Source: Candidatus Cohnella colombiensis (GTDB taxonomy: Bacteria; Bacillota; Bacilli; Paenibacillales; Paenibacillaceae). From it: a DNA stretch of 64,000 nucleotides. The position numbers were made by a program, and so were the translations under genes. The stretch lies in contig CP119317.1 in the NCBI GenBank assembly GCA_029203125.1, positions 3,968,001-4,032,000 of the forward strand, in the 5' to 3' direction. The stretch's first letter is position 1. Every line of letters starts with the position of its first letter. Below the pieces are notes generated by a model, which had not been told where the DNA came from, ran no database searches, and was given only the letters and a program-made list of their open reading frames with translations. Shown here one piece after another: positions 25,034 to 34,983 of this stretch.

Positions 25034-26593
25034 TTAGGGGATAAGCCCCTCATCTTTCAACCATTGCTCGGCAACGGCACGGGCCTGCTGTCCTTCGAGA
25101 TCCACTTTGCCGTTCAACACAGACATCATTTGATCATCGATTTTACCAGCCAGCAGGTTAAGTACTTCCTCTAATTCAGGATGTGCTTCAAGTGTGTCCA
25201 TGCGGATTACAGGTACTGCGTAGTAAGGTGGAAAATAATTTTTATCGTCTTTAATGACCTTGAGACCGAATGCTTCAATGCGACCGTCCGTGGAAAAGGC
25301 GTCATTCGCATCAGTCGTTCCTTCTTTAACAGCGCTATAGGTGAGCCCTGGATCGAGTCCTTTCGTTTCCTTGAATTTCATTCCATAGGCTTGTTGTAGA
25401 CCTCTGTATCCATCCGGACGCTCCAGAAATTCATGCGTAGCACCGAGCACGAAACTTGGAGATTTCCGCGCCAAATCTGTAAAGGTCTCGATGCCTTCCT
25501 GCAGGGCACGCTCTTTCTTCATTGCCAGTGTGTAAGTATTGTTGAAGCCAATCGGCTGAAGCCATGTTATATTGAAATTTTTCTCGTAGGCTGCCTTCAC
25601 TCTCTCATAAGTTTCCTCCGGTTTGCCACCAAGGGGCAGCTCCTTCAGAACGGATGTCCAGCCTGTTCCCGTATATTCCGGATAAAGATCAATGTTACCG
25701 TTAACGAGGGCATTATGCGTTACCTGGGATCCACCAAGAAAAGGTTTGCGAACGACCCGTAAGTCCGTCTTTGCTTCGATCAACGAGGCCATCATATGCG
25801 TCAAAATATCTTGTTCGGTAAAGTTTTTTCCACCAACCACGATCTTATCGGAACTTGATCCAAAGCTATTTGCCAAGATACCTGCCAATAAAGCGACAAC
25901 TAAGACTGAACCTAGTGCAATTTTCAATCCTCTAACAAGCTTAGAAGGCTTTTTGCGGTTGATCTGTATACCCTTTGGGGTTGCAGCTTTCTCCATCCAT
26001 CCCAATAAATAATCGAATATGATCGCTAATAACGCTGCAGGAATCGTACCGGCGAGAATCAACTCCGTGTTGACTGTCGATATCCCCCTGAAAATTAAAT
26101 CACCAAGCCCTCCCGCCCCAACTAGCGATGCGAGTGTGGCAACACCGATCAACATGACGGTTGCTGTTCGAATACCCGCCATAATGACGCTCAATGCGAG
26201 CGGTAGCTCTACTTTCAGCATAACCTGCATACTCGTCATGCCCATGCCAATCCCGGCTTCTTTGAGTGGTTTCTCCACGTTCATAATGCCGGTATATGTA
26301 TTTCTCAGAATAGGTAGCAGTGCATAGACGGTTAAGGCGACGATAGCCGGAAACATCCCGATCCCTAGATACGGAATCATGAAACCAAGCAAGGCTAAGC
26401 TGGGGATGGTTTGAAACAAAGATGTTATTCCGATCACTGGGGAGGCCAACCTAGGAAAACGGGTCAGCATTAATCCTGTGGGTATCGAAATCACGATCGC
26501 GATCAGGAGGGCAATGAACGAAAGCTGGATATGTTCGATAGTCGCATTGTAAATATCCTCTTTCCGATTAACAATTACATCCCAGACACTCAT
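25034..26593 (-). CDS. Osmoprotectant ABC transporter permease/substrate-binding fusion
   Basis: 519 residues. I chose ATG 26593 (GGAGGTAACG) over the upstream in-frame ATG. Residues 1-210 are a BPD-type permease (IQLSFIALLIAIVISIPTGLML, the EAA-like EAGIGMGMTSMQVMLKVELPLALSVIMAGI). After a final membrane segment (about 222-240) comes an OpuAC-type substrate-binding domain (VVGGKNFTEQDILTHMM, DLYPEYTGTGWTSVL, TSDANDAFSTDGRIEAF-like region). This single-chain OpuBB-BC arrangement is known in Firmicutes and imports glycine betaine, choline or carnitine for osmoprotection. It follows the ATPase gene by 13 bp. Confidence 0.93.
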   Translation of the reverse strand: MSVWDVIVNRKEDIYNATIEHIQLSFIALLIAIVISIPTGLMLTRFPRLASPVIGITSLFQTIPSLALLGFMIPYLGIGMFPAIVALTVYALLPILRNTYTGIMNVEKPLKEAGIGMGMTSMQVMLKVELPLALSVIMAGIRTATVMLIGVATLASLVGAGGLGDLIFRGISTVNTELILAGTIPAALLAIIFDYLLGWMEKAATPKGIQINRKKPSKLVRGLKIALGSVLVVALLAGILANSFGSSSDKIVVGGKNFTEQDILTHMMASLIEAKTDLRVVRKPFLGGSQVTHNALVNGNIDLYPEYTGTGWTSVLKELPLGGKPEETYERVKAAYEKNFNITWLQPIGFNNTYTLAMKKERALQEGIETFTDLARKSPSFVLGATHEFLERPDGYRGLQQAYGMKFKETKGLDPGLTYSAVKEGTTDANDAFSTDGRIEAFGLKVIKDDKNYFPPYYAVPVIRMDTLEAHPELEEVLNLLAGKIDDQMMSVLNGKVDLEGQQARAVAEQWLKDEGLIP

Positions 26594-26606
26594 CGTTACC
26601 TCCATG

Positions 26607-27716
26607 TTAAATCTGCTTAAGCAGAGCATCAATTAAGCTGGAATTGGTGACAAGTCCGGCTAACAAGCCATTAGCATGAACCACAGGCAAGTTATATAAG
26701 CCATGTTGTCTCATAATCTCCACGGCCTCAGTAACACCAGTCCCGGGAAGGACGGTCGGGGTGTCGGATTTCATAATGTCCTGAAGCGTTAAATCTTCAT
26801 GATGGTACTGTTCCTCTAGCATCTCTTTCGTCACAATGCCTTTTAGTAACCGGTGCTTATCGATGACGAGCAGGCCCGTTACCCTGAACTGCTTCATTAG
26901 CTTTGCACCGTGAGCTAGACCTCGCGTCAACGAGACAGTGACCGGATTGGTAACCATGATATCGTCAACCGTCAGCTGCTCGGATTCGTTCAGTCGGTTG
27001 CCCCCGATAAACGTTCGAACGAAATCATTTTTGGGACGACGCAGGATGTGATCCGGGGTGTCAGCTTGCACGATTTCTCCGCCTTGCATTAGCACGATAC
27101 GATCGGCGATCTTCAAAGCTTCATCCATGTCGTGGGACACGAAGACGATCGTTTTCTTGACTTCCTCTTGCAACCGAATCAATTCATCTTGCAGCTGTTC
27201 CCGGCTGATCGGATCCAGTGCACTGAATGGCTCATCCATTAGGATGATTGATGGCTCCGCGGCGAGCGCGCGAATGACTCCGATTCTCTGTTGCTGGCCT
27301 CCGCTCAGTTCCGCGGGATATCGGTCGCTGTATTGGCTGGGGTTCAGTCCCACCATTTCCATTAGTTCATCGATTCTTTGCTCGTAACTGTTTTTGTCCA
27401 TTCCTTTCAGTTTAGGTACGACGGCGACGTTTTCTTTGATCGTCATATGCGGAAACAAACCGATATGCTGAATGACGTAACCAATATTTCTGCGTAGCTC
27501 AACTGGATTAATACGAGAAATATCCTTCCCATCGATCAGGATTTGACCTGAGGACGGCTCAACCAGACGATTGATCATTTTCATCGTTGTTGTTTTCCCG
27601 CAACCGCTAGGCCCAATTAAAGTAATCAGTTCTCCTGCCTTAATCTCCAGATCGATTCCTTTTAGCGCAGTTGTTCCATCGTGGTATCGTTTCGTTACAT
27701 TGATGAATTTGATCAA
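26607..27716 (-). CDS. opuCA: Osmoprotectant ABC transporter ATPase with CBS domains
   Basis: 369 residues from TTG 27716 (GAGGTG nearby; IKFINVTKRYHDGTTALKGI is the usual N-terminus). Walker A GPSGCGKTT, signature LSGGQQQRIGVIRAL, Walker B IILMDEPFSALD and switch VFVSHDMDEALK are intact. Two CBS domains follow (about residues 245-369; VNPVTVSL, GLLVIDKHRLLKGIVT, NLPVVHANGLLAGLVT), the ionic-strength sensor of OpuA/OpuC ATPases. It pairs with the fused permease/binding protein downstream; together they make a complete importer. Symbol given by family resemblance; opuBA is equally possible. Confidence 0.9.
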   Translation of the reverse strand: MIKFINVTKRYHDGTTALKGIDLEIKAGELITLIGPSGCGKTTTMKMINRLVEPSSGQILIDGKDISRINPVELRRNIGYVIQHIGLFPHMTIKENVAVVPKLKGMDKNSYEQRIDELMEMVGLNPSQYSDRYPAELSGGQQQRIGVIRALAAEPSIILMDEPFSALDPISREQLQDELIRLQEEVKKTIVFVSHDMDEALKIADRIVLMQGGEIVQADTPDHILRRPKNDFVRTFIGGNRLNESEQLTVDDIMVTNPVTVSLTRGLAHGAKLMKQFRVTGLLVIDKHRLLKGIVTKEMLEEQYHHEDLTLQDIMKSDTPTVLPGTGVTEAVEIMRQHGLYNLPVVHANGLLAGLVTNSSLIDALLKQI

Positions 27717-27867
27717 GCCGGCACCTCGCATTAGTCAGGGTAGAGCAGGTAGAACTGGGTTTACTCATACTGTTCCCCAACTGTGAGTTTCTTACGCTTT
27801 TCATTAGTCCTAATAATGGAAACATTTGCTGATGGAAGGAGTCTATTGATTGGGGGGTGTAAGTTTG

Positions 27868-29091
27868 ATGACTAAATGGAAAATAGCAATACCTATCATA
27901 ATTCTCATTGGAGCGGGTCTGCTCATCTTGTCTCAAGCAGAAAGAGAATCGGCCTTTTCGGAATCGACAGCGTCTAAGGATAAAGACGATCAACTTACAT
28001 TGGCAGTCACGGAGGATGAACGATTTCGACTGTATGTGACTCCGAGTTTAGAGGATAATAACGGATTTTCGCAAGTGTATGTTGAAAGCGATGCAGGGAA
28101 AGTCCAAACCTTTAATTGGCCCATATTTCATCAATCACCTGCATTAGAGCCTACCCTTGAATTGGTCGATCTGAATAACGATGGAGTAGATGAATTAGTT
28201 GTTATTTTGAGATATCCATTAGAATATGGCACGCATTCGCAAGTAGCGCATGTGCTAAATACGACTAATTTGACCGAAATCCCAGTACAAGATGCAGGAG
28301 AGTATCTAACTCAAAATACGAAGTCGCAGATTGCGAAGTATGACGACCATGTGCTAGTCAAATTAAATAGCAATGGACAAAGCTACGAGAAGGCTTTCGA
28401 TTCCAAGCAGATGGCAGCATGGGGCGATACAATTGATTTTAACTATTCGATGAATTATAAAGTGGTGACCTGTCCACTTGAGAACCGATTATGTGTCACT
28501 GTAGATGCCGTTATTGGAGTGGGTGCTGACAAATTAAAGTTCGGTACGATTGATGTCTATTACGCTTTAACGGAGCAAGGCATGGTGGTCGATACAGATC
28601 GATTAGGATTTTTAGCACTAGAGTCTGAGATTGCTGGAGAAATTCCGTTGTATGCTATTCAAGCGGGTGGAAATTACATCGCTTTGTGGGACAGGGACAG
28701 TGCCGATAATCTGGTTGCATTATTGGGTGAGCCAATTGCGGAATCAACCAGACAGCTTGGTCCAGAAGCGGATACCTTTGATGGTACGTACATTAGGGAG
28801 CTCACGTACGATGGGCTTGAATTGAAATTAGCATCTGGGGACGGCGAGGGCTTTTATATAATTGGAATTCGTGTATTCAATGATCGATATAAGACATCGT
28901 TAGGAATCAAAGTTGGAGACACAACTCAGCAGGTTGAAGCGATATATCCGTCCATCGAGGTTGCTAAAGAGGGGAGAGAACCACCGGATAACTTTGCTTA
29001 TATATTGAGTGAATCGATCGCGATCGGTCTCTTGATTGATATCAAGGATGGGATCGTAAATGAGATGTATTTTGAATATTTGATGGATTGA
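27868..29091 (+). CDS. Secreted hypothetical protein with FG-GAP/VCBS-like segment
   Basis: 407 residues from ATG 27868 (GGGGGGTG about 8-10 nt upstream). N-terminal signal or anchor WKIAIPIIILIGAGLLILS, then a beta-rich domain containing ELVDLNNDGVDELVVILRYP, which resembles the calcium-binding D-x-N-x-D-G-x-x-E/D loop of FG-GAP/VCBS repeats. The C-terminal ~120 residues (ALWDRDSADNLVALLGEP and GIKVGDTTQQVEAIYPS) resemble lipoprotein-like domains of Paenibacillus extracellular proteins. Specific function not known. It is divergent from opuCA and followed 79 bp later by a stalk-domain protein gene on the same strand. Confidence 0.75.
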   Translation: MTKWKIAIPIIILIGAGLLILSQAERESAFSESTASKDKDDQLTLAVTEDERFRLYVTPSLEDNNGFSQVYVESDAGKVQTFNWPIFHQSPALEPTLELVDLNNDGVDELVVILRYPLEYGTHSQVAHVLNTTNLTEIPVQDAGEYLTQNTKSQIAKYDDHVLVKLNSNGQSYEKAFDSKQMAAWGDTIDFNYSMNYKVVTCPLENRLCVTVDAVIGVGADKLKFGTIDVYYALTEQGMVVDTDRLGFLALESEIAGEIPLYAIQAGGNYIALWDRDSADNLVALLGEPIAESTRQLGPEADTFDGTYIRELTYDGLELKLASGDGEGFYIIGIRVFNDRYKTSLGIKVGDTTQQVEAIYPSIEVAKEGREPPDNFAYILSESIAIGLLIDIKDGIVNEMYFEYLMD

Positions 29092-29170
29092 GAGGAGCTA
29101 GAGGGAACTCGATACGTTTGTCGAATGATATATACAATAAAAGTAAATTTTTTCTAGGAGTGAGATACGA

Positions 29171-30304
29171 TTGTTGCCAAATTTACGCGTTAAAAGTGTT
29201 ATCATTCTTCCGCTGGTTATTATAATAATGCTAATGTCATTGACTTCGGTATCAGCAGCCACGAAACCAACTGTGAAGCCGATACGTGTATTTGTTCAAA
29301 ACAAAGAAATTCATCCAAACGTCGCTCCCGTCATTCGAGGAGGGAGAGTGTATGTTGAATTTCGTAGTGTAGTCCAGGCTTTGGGCTTTAAATTGAACTA
29401 CGATAAGGTTAAAAAGATGATCTCTGCAAGTTCTGAAGACACCTCAATTAATATAGATCTGAAGTCAGGGGCGACATATGTTGACGGCATGCAATTTGAA
29501 TATGGTCGAGAAGCGCCGATTATCATCAATTCGGGCTCCAACATTCTAGTTATGGCCCAATTGTTTCATGCCACTGGTTATTTTTATGCAGACTATAATT
29601 CCGAACAGAGGATCATTAAAGTGTATGACGATCCATGGGGAATGCCGAAGAAAGCTGATATGAGGAACATCCTATCTGTTATTGAGGCTCACTATCCAAC
29701 CGGTTCAGTAAAAAACTTCGAATTGCAATCATGGGGGACGTATGTAACGGTGTCGGCAAACATAACCATTCGGAAAAGTGGTGCTGAGTTACTTGATCGT
29801 GTCGAGCATGCAACAATTGAAATGGAACGTGAAGATGGAGGTCGTTGGACAATTCATGCTATCCAATCTGAAACCGAATATCTAAATTACCAATCACTTC
29901 TACAGCAGGAAGTAAGCGTACCTGAAGCAGATAAGTTAGCGATTATTGCTTTGTTAGAAGCGAATATAAAGGCTATAAATGAAAAAAATGCAGAGGCACT
30001 AGTCGCTACGTTAAATCCTGATGCACCACTGAGTGAATACATATCCAGCAGAGAAGAACTGCAGCTCCTCTATCAATATCAATTTCTCAAAACGGATTAT
30101 GAGTGCGTAATGGAGAAGTATTCAATTGTTGCCTATGAGTCTAATAAAGCGACAATTTATACAGTGAGTACGAATCGAGACAAGAAAACGAGTAAGCAAA
30201 TCCAAATAAGGAACTATAATCTCATATCTGTAGTCAAATCGTCTGATGGTAAGTGGTATATGAATCCCAATAGTGGCACCTTGCTCGCTAGCGAGGTGCT
30301 ATGA
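29171..30304 (+). CDS. Secreted copper-amine-oxidase-N (stalk) domain protein
   Basis: 377 residues from TTG 29171 (AGGAG ten nt upstream). Signal peptide about residues 1-32 (ending SVSAATKP). Residues 38-155 form a stalk-like Cu_amine_oxidN1 domain (VFVQNKEIHPNVAPVIRGGRVYVEFRSVVQALG, INIDLKSGATYVDG), which despite its name has no oxidase activity. The C-terminal half has two NTF2/SnoaL-like repeats (ILSVIEAHYPTGSVKNF, LLEANIKAINEKNAEALVATL), common in Paenibacillaceae stalk proteins. It is presumably wall-associated; ligand unknown. Confidence 0.8.
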   Translation: MLPNLRVKSVIILPLVIIIMLMSLTSVSAATKPTVKPIRVFVQNKEIHPNVAPVIRGGRVYVEFRSVVQALGFKLNYDKVKKMISASSEDTSINIDLKSGATYVDGMQFEYGREAPIIINSGSNILVMAQLFHATGYFYADYNSEQRIIKVYDDPWGMPKKADMRNILSVIEAHYPTGSVKNFELQSWGTYVTVSANITIRKSGAELLDRVEHATIEMEREDGGRWTIHAIQSETEYLNYQSLLQQEVSVPEADKLAIIALLEANIKAINEKNAEALVATLNPDAPLSEYISSREELQLLYQYQFLKTDYECVMEKYSIVAYESNKATIYTVSTNRDKKTSKQIQIRNYNLISVVKSSDGKWYMNPNSGTLLASEVL

Positions 30305-30333
30305 GATTACAAGTGCGTTAACTAACGGAAGAC

Positions 30334-32220
30334 TCAATATGAAGAGTACACCGTATAGATCCCGCTCTTGGCATCATATTTAAGTTTATATGGGGTCCCA
30401 ATGTAGCTTCTCATAAAGCTAATATCTGTATTAACCCCTGTGCCTGTCACTTTAAACTTGATGATGTCGGGTGAGTGATCAGTGAAATTGCTAAGCCTCT
30501 GGAGGATGTATACCCTTAGCTCTTCTGTAGTTTGAATGTTCATCCCATCGATCGTAGGATAGTTGAATTGAGCGGGATAACCAAATCCTGTCCAACCGTG
30601 TGTGTCCATCATATAAAAGGTGTCTTTCAAATAGTAATCGTAGCTCATTTTCTTCTTCGAATCATCGAATGTCGTATCAACGAAAACCCATTTTCCATTT
30701 AATTGAACGATGTTCCAGGCGTGACGTCCAATATAGGTTGTTCCTTGAAGAGGGTAAGTCGTAATAGAAGCTCGGGTGGCCATATAATGAAACAGAGAAG
30801 TGTAATGTGAACAAGTTCCTCCTCCCGTTTCGAGAGCATAAAGTGCGGCTTCTCCACCGACCGTATCTCTTAATCCTCCGTATACAATATGAGTGACCAC
30901 ATAGTCATGAATGACCTTTACCTTTTGTTCATCTGTCATCTTTGGGGTAATGATTTGAGCAAGAATCTTGTCGATTTTCGTATAAAGCTTCTGGTGCGTT
31001 GAATCAGGCTGCATGACCATGTTGGGGATTTCCCCTGCTTTTAGTACTCTAGGCTCGGCGATATATCCTTCATTGAATTGGTCGTTATAAACCCCTGTTC
31101 CATAGGAAGCACTGCCAAATGATTCATTAATATAGACATTCGAGACGTTTTCCTTAAAGGTATACATGACATCGTGCTTGGAGTAGAGCTCAATTATGGC
31201 ATAACCAGCATCAATTCTTTGAAACTTTCCTGTAATTTTAATTTTCTTCATCACATTCTGAATGACATAATCGATATAATCTTTTTGATCTTTAGGGGTC
31301 TCAAAATCGATATAGACATAGTTTTTACCTACTGTTACATGAGCGGAGATATTAATCAAAGAGAAATGTATTATACTACGCAGCTTCGAAAACCTTCTGC
31401 CTGAGCCAGCAATTGCTTGTTCTAAAGTGAAAGGCTTCTGAGGATAAAAGTAACCGTTCTGTGACGCGACAAGCCCTGTCATTACAGCATTGGCGACTGC
31501 GCTGAAAGCTTTAGGATTGACTTTATCGAAGTCTCTCGTATCAATATCGCTCGCTAAAGGGTCCATTAATTTTGTGAGACGAACTGCCGCTTCTTCTCGT
31601 GTCATTGTAAGATCCAATTCATTCGCGTTATCGATCAATCCCAATGCAAAAGCTATTTTCACATAAGTGGGCATATCTTCGGTTATAGAGGGATCGACAA
31701 CATCAACATTCTCGAAATAACTAGTATATTGTTCCGTATCGAAGTTGAGTCGGGCGAGATCTCTTAATGTAATCGGTTTTTGATAGTTTTTCTGAAAATA
31801 TTGTGGCAGAGTCCCGTTTTGAATCATGTTAGCTATCATTGTTCGAGCCCATTTTGAAGGTTTATCTTTAGGGAAAGTATATTTCGTCACGGCCTTATCA
31901 ATGATATCCGCAACTTCACTTTCGATCCACTTTTGATCATCTCGAGCAACTTGTTCAGGTCTATTGAGTAAACGGACATTCAATTCATTGATGAATAGCT
32001 TGGCTTCGGATGAAGTAAGATTGTATTTAGCTACTTCTGCTGCATATTGGCCGGGCATTGTATTTAATACATTATCAGGCATGGGGTATTTCTGGTCTTT
32101 GAGCTGATTTAATGTTTTTAGAACAGCTTGTTTAACAGTATTCTCGGGTGTAGCAGATACCGTTGCAGTTTGAAAGATTAGAATTAAGATAATAAATATA
32201 GCGACGAATTTTTTCGACAA
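30334..32220 (-). CDS. Secreted transglutaminase-like protein with degenerate SLH region
   Basis: 628 residues from TTG 32220, six nt after AGAGGTG (the upstream in-frame GTG is part of that site). Signal peptide residues 1-25. Residues about 170-290 contain SLH-like helices (PTYVKIAFALGLIDNANELDL, MTREEAAVRLTKLM, FYPQKPFTLEQA). The C-terminal third is a transglutaminase/protease-like core: Cys470 in GGGTCSHYTSLFHYM, His in GRHAWNIVQLNGKWVFVD and Asp in DTTFDD, so the Cys-His-Asp triad is complete. It could crosslink or cleave wall or S-layer proteins. It is convergent with the stalk gene. Confidence 0.82.
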   Translation of the reverse strand: MSKKFVAIFIILILIFQTATVSATPENTVKQAVLKTLNQLKDQKYPMPDNVLNTMPGQYAAEVAKYNLTSSEAKLFINELNVRLLNRPEQVARDDQKWIESEVADIIDKAVTKYTFPKDKPSKWARTMIANMIQNGTLPQYFQKNYQKPITLRDLARLNFDTEQYTSYFENVDVVDPSITEDMPTYVKIAFALGLIDNANELDLTMTREEAAVRLTKLMDPLASDIDTRDFDKVNPKAFSAVANAVMTGLVASQNGYFYPQKPFTLEQAIAGSGRRFSKLRSIIHFSLINISAHVTVGKNYVYIDFETPKDQKDYIDYVIQNVMKKIKITGKFQRIDAGYAIIELYSKHDVMYTFKENVSNVYINESFGSASYGTGVYNDQFNEGYIAEPRVLKAGEIPNMVMQPDSTHQKLYTKIDKILAQIITPKMTDEQKVKVIHDYVVTHIVYGGLRDTVGGEAALYALETGGGTCSHYTSLFHYMATRASITTYPLQGTTYIGRHAWNIVQLNGKWVFVDTTFDDSKKKMSYDYYLKDTFYMMDTHGWTGFGYPAQFNYPTIDGMNIQTTEELRVYILQRLSNFTDHSPDIIKFKVTGTGVNTDISFMRSYIGTPYKLKYDAKSGIYTVYSSY

Positions 32221-32338
32221 CAGATACACCTCTTCTCGATCTGTAATTAATTGAGTGATTATGATAGATAATAAAATAATAGAGTAAGGCGCTACTTATT
32301 GTCAAATAATGGTTTAATTTGTTGCTGGAGGAATCAAT

Positions 32339-32926
32339 ATGACCAAAGAAATAGTTATTCAAGAAGAAGGACATGCATTAAGAAAGATTGTTGCGGGTCT
32401 GTTCATTTCGCTGGACGGCGTGGTGGACTCACCCGAGAACTCGCCTCACAGATGGACGAGTGATGAAATGATGGATCGAATGGCCAACGGTATAGCACAA
32501 GCCGACACCGTGTTGGTCGGTTCGAGTACCTATTCGTTGCTGGCTCAGTTCTGGCAGTACGAGAGCGATACAGAGCCAATGGCCCGTTTTCTGAATCACT
32601 CCCACAAGTATGTTGTATCTCGCTCGATGCACGAGCTTGAATGGCAACCCGCGTCATTGATCACAGGTGATCTCGTCCAAGAGCTTACGAGACTAAAGCA
32701 ACAGCCGGGCAAGAACATCCAGATTCCCGGAAGCCCGAGGCTAGTAAGGTTGTTGTTGCGTGAGGGTCTGCTGGATGAGTTTACACTCCATATTTGCCCG
32801 GTCGTGGTTGGTTCCGGTATGCGCCTTTTCGACGAGATTAACGCGCCTCTGAAACTCACATTAGTTGATTCGACTCTATACCGAAACGGTGTGTTAGGGG
32901 TGACGTACCGGACGTCACGGAATTAA
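32339..32926 (+). CDS. RibD C-terminal/dihydrofolate reductase-family protein
   Basis: 195 residues from ATG 32339 (GGAGGAATCAAT). RibD_C fold: KIVAGLFISLDGVVDSPE at the start, DTVLVGSSTYSLLAQFW, YVVSRSMHELEWQ, then IQIPGSPRLVRLLLREGLLDEF and ICPVVVGSGMRLFDE, all typical of the stand-alone YyaP/YwjB group. These are NADPH-binding reductases of unproven substrate and do not by themselves replace DHFR. Codon use is GC-richer than its neighbours, consistent with recent acquisition. Its terminator is related to the one at 39.3 kb. Confidence 0.87.
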   Translation: MTKEIVIQEEGHALRKIVAGLFISLDGVVDSPENSPHRWTSDEMMDRMANGIAQADTVLVGSSTYSLLAQFWQYESDTEPMARFLNHSHKYVVSRSMHELEWQPASLITGDLVQELTRLKQQPGKNIQIPGSPRLVRLLLREGLLDEFTLHICPVVVGSGMRLFDEINAPLKLTLVDSTLYRNGVLGVTYRTSRN

Positions 32927-32948
32927 GATCCTTTTTAGTAAATTTGGG

Positions 32949-32992
32949 ATACAGAGCATGGTGAAAATATCGCCATTGTTCTGTATTTTTTA
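32949..32992 (+). terminator. Terminator hairpin (copy 1 of a repeated 38-mer)
   Basis: ATACAGAGCA...(T)GTTCTGTAT stem (32949-32986) followed by TTTTTTA. The 38 bp match 39323-39360 at 31 positions. Confidence 0.8.
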
Positions 32993-33134
32993 TGTATCGG
33001 GAGTGTGTTGAGCGAGCATCCTTGATAAGAAGTGACTGATAATGGATTCAGAGTATAATAGATCCTATATACGATAGATGTACGGTGGAGAGTCTGTGTA
33101 TAGATAAAAGAATATCGTCAGGAAGAGGTTCATA

Positions 33135-34580
33135 ATGAGCGACAAACAATTTACAGATTATCAATTAAGTGAAGAGATCGTGAGAGCACTAAGCGACTTG
33201 GGCTACGTGACGCCAACAGAGGTTCAGTCGAAAGTCATTCCCGTCGCGCTGGAAAACAAGGATCTTGTGGTGAAATCGCAAACAGGTAGTGGCAAAACGG
33301 CTGCTTATGGCATTCCACTCTGCGAGCTAGTCGATTGGAACGAGAATAAGCCACAAGCTTTGATTCTTACGCCGACTCGCGAGCTTGCTGTACAGGTCAA
33401 CGAGGACATTACGAATATCGGTCGCTTTAAGCGGATCAAAGCGACGGCTCTTTATGGCAGGTCTCCTTTTCATATCCAAAAAGCAGAGTTAAAGCAAAGA
33501 ACGCATATGGTTGTCGGTACGCCAGGTCGTGTGCATGATCATATTGAACGCGGAACGCTATCGCTAGAACGGATTGCCTATCTCGTTATTGATGAAGCTG
33601 ATGAGATGCTGAATATGGGCTTCATTGAGCAAGTGGAGTCGATCATCCAAGCGTTGCCAAGAGACAGGGTAACGATGCTATTCTCTGCGACGTATCCTGA
33701 GGATGTGGCCAAGCTGTCACGCAAATATATGAATCGTCCGATTGAGATTGAGATCAAAGCAAGCGGGTTAACGACAGCAACGATTGAGCATTCTCTCATC
33801 GAGATGAAGGAGGCCGATAAGCTCTCCGTGCTTCAAGGCTTCCTCATTGTGGAGAGTCCAGATAGCTGTATTATTTTCTGCCGAACGCAGGAGAATGTGG
33901 ATCGATTATTCAGAGAGATGACGGAATTGGAATATCCTTGCGAACGAATTCATGGCGGGATGGAGCAGGAAGAGCGATTCGAGGTCATGAATGCGTTCAG
34001 AAAAGGGGAGTTCCGCTTCCTCATAGCGACTGACGTAGCTGCACGGGGTATCGATATTACGAACATTACCCATGTTATTAATTACGATATTCCATTGGAG
34101 AAGGAAGGCTACGTTCATCGTACAGGACGTACGGGACGCGCAGGGAAGACAGGTAAAGCGATTACCTTCGTTACACCTAATGATGGTAAGAGGCTAGCTG
34201 AGATCGAACAGTATATTGGATTTTCCATCAAGAGAGTGAAGGCCCCATCGGATGAGGCTGTTGATCGTCGTAGAGAGGATTTCCAGAAGAAGATTAAAGC
34301 TGATCCTGAGCTGAAGAAAGATAAGCACGAGCAATTAAACAAGCAGATCATGAAGCTGAACTTCAATGGCGGGAAGAAGAAGAAGCTAAGGGCTGTAGAC
34401 TTTGTGGGGACAATTGCGAAGCTTGATGGGGTAACTGCAGACGATATTGGCATTATTACGATTCTAGACTTTGCAACAGATGTTGAGATTCTGAATGGTA
34501 AAGGATCGCATGTGCTTGAACTGATGAAGGATACGACGGTCAAAGGTAAGCTGCTCAAGGTGCGCAGAGGGAATAAGTAA
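33135..34580 (+). CDS. dbpA: DEAD-box RNA helicase DbpA/YxiN
   Basis: 481 residues from ATG 33135 (GAAGAGG upstream). RecA-like helicase core with motif Q region, Walker A SQTGSGKT, PTREL, DEAD box VIDEADEML, SAT (LFSATYP), ATDVAARGID and HRTGRTGRAGK. The C-terminal residues about 405-478 (LRAVDFVGTIAKLDGVTADDIGIITI, VKGKLLKVRRG) are the DbpA RNA-binding domain, which targets hairpin 92 of 23S rRNA. It therefore acts in 50S subunit assembly. It is a single-gene unit, with the 50-bp palindromic repeats beginning 13 bp after the stop. Confidence 0.95.
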   Translation: MSDKQFTDYQLSEEIVRALSDLGYVTPTEVQSKVIPVALENKDLVVKSQTGSGKTAAYGIPLCELVDWNENKPQALILTPTRELAVQVNEDITNIGRFKRIKATALYGRSPFHIQKAELKQRTHMVVGTPGRVHDHIERGTLSLERIAYLVIDEADEMLNMGFIEQVESIIQALPRDRVTMLFSATYPEDVAKLSRKYMNRPIEIEIKASGLTTATIEHSLIEMKEADKLSVLQGFLIVESPDSCIIFCRTQENVDRLFREMTELEYPCERIHGGMEQEERFEVMNAFRKGEFRFLIATDVAARGIDITNITHVINYDIPLEKEGYVHRTGRTGRAGKTGKAITFVTPNDGKRLAEIEQYIGFSIKRVKAPSDEAVDRRREDFQKKIKADPELKKDKHEQLNKQIMKLNFNGGKKKKLRAVDFVGTIAKLDGVTADDIGIITILDFATDVEILNGKGSHVLELMKDTTVKGKLLKVRRGNK

Positions 34581-34592
34581 GGGTTTCATGTG

Positions 34593-34830
34593 CTATGTTG
34601 TAAATCATGCAATGAAACACTCGCTTTTCTGCTGAACCCACAGTATGTTGCAAATGATGCAATGAATAGACGGATCTTTCGCCAATTTGCACTTTTGAGC
34701 TAGATTGTATTGCACGGAATACAATATAGCATCTAATTCAGTAGTATCCTCGTCGCTACATTGCACAGAATACAACATAGCATCAACATACGTGGTGACA
34801 TCCCCGCTACATTGCGCAAGATCGTGACAT
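34593..34830 (+). repeat. 50-bp period palindromic repeat cluster B1
   Basis: Two direct copies of a 25-bp palindromic core (34593-34617 CTATGTTGTAAATCATGCAA..., 34643-34666 GTATGTTGCAAATGATGCAA...), 50 bp apart. Three copies follow in inverted orientation at about 34702-34729, 34753-34780 and a partial one at 34805-34825, spaced 51 and 50 bp. The inverted copy 34703-34724 has a perfect ATTGTATT/AATACAAT stem. Cores are conserved but linkers are not. With B2 it brackets the nuclease gene. Confidence 0.85.
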
Positions 34831-34876
34831 GGGTGAAGAGGATTGGTCGTATTCCACAAAATGTTACTTCAATAGA

Positions 34877-34957
34877 TTGTTCTAAAATATGGAATAATGA
34901 TATAATATTGCAAGACGAAGAACGTCCTTTGGCCACGTGGCTGAAGGGCGTTTTTTT
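34877..34957 (+). promoter_or_regulatory. Promoter and attenuator-like terminator in the nuclease leader
   Basis: TTGTTC (34877-34882), an 18-bp spacer and TATAAT (34901-34906) predict a start near 34913. Within 50 nt comes a complete intrinsic terminator: ACGTCCTTTGGCCAC (34922-34936) pairs with GTGGCTGAAGGGCGT (34937-34951), then TTTTTTT. The gene's ribosome site and ATG (34984) lie after it, so full transcription needs read-through or antitermination. Confidence 0.7.
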
Positions 34958-34983
34958 CATATCAGGGGTGGAGGAGATTGAAG

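Noticed and set aside
24669..25037. 122-residue plus-strand protein
   Set aside because: No convincing ribosome site or family; it overlaps the start of the ABC operon and runs antisense to the Asp-box remnant.
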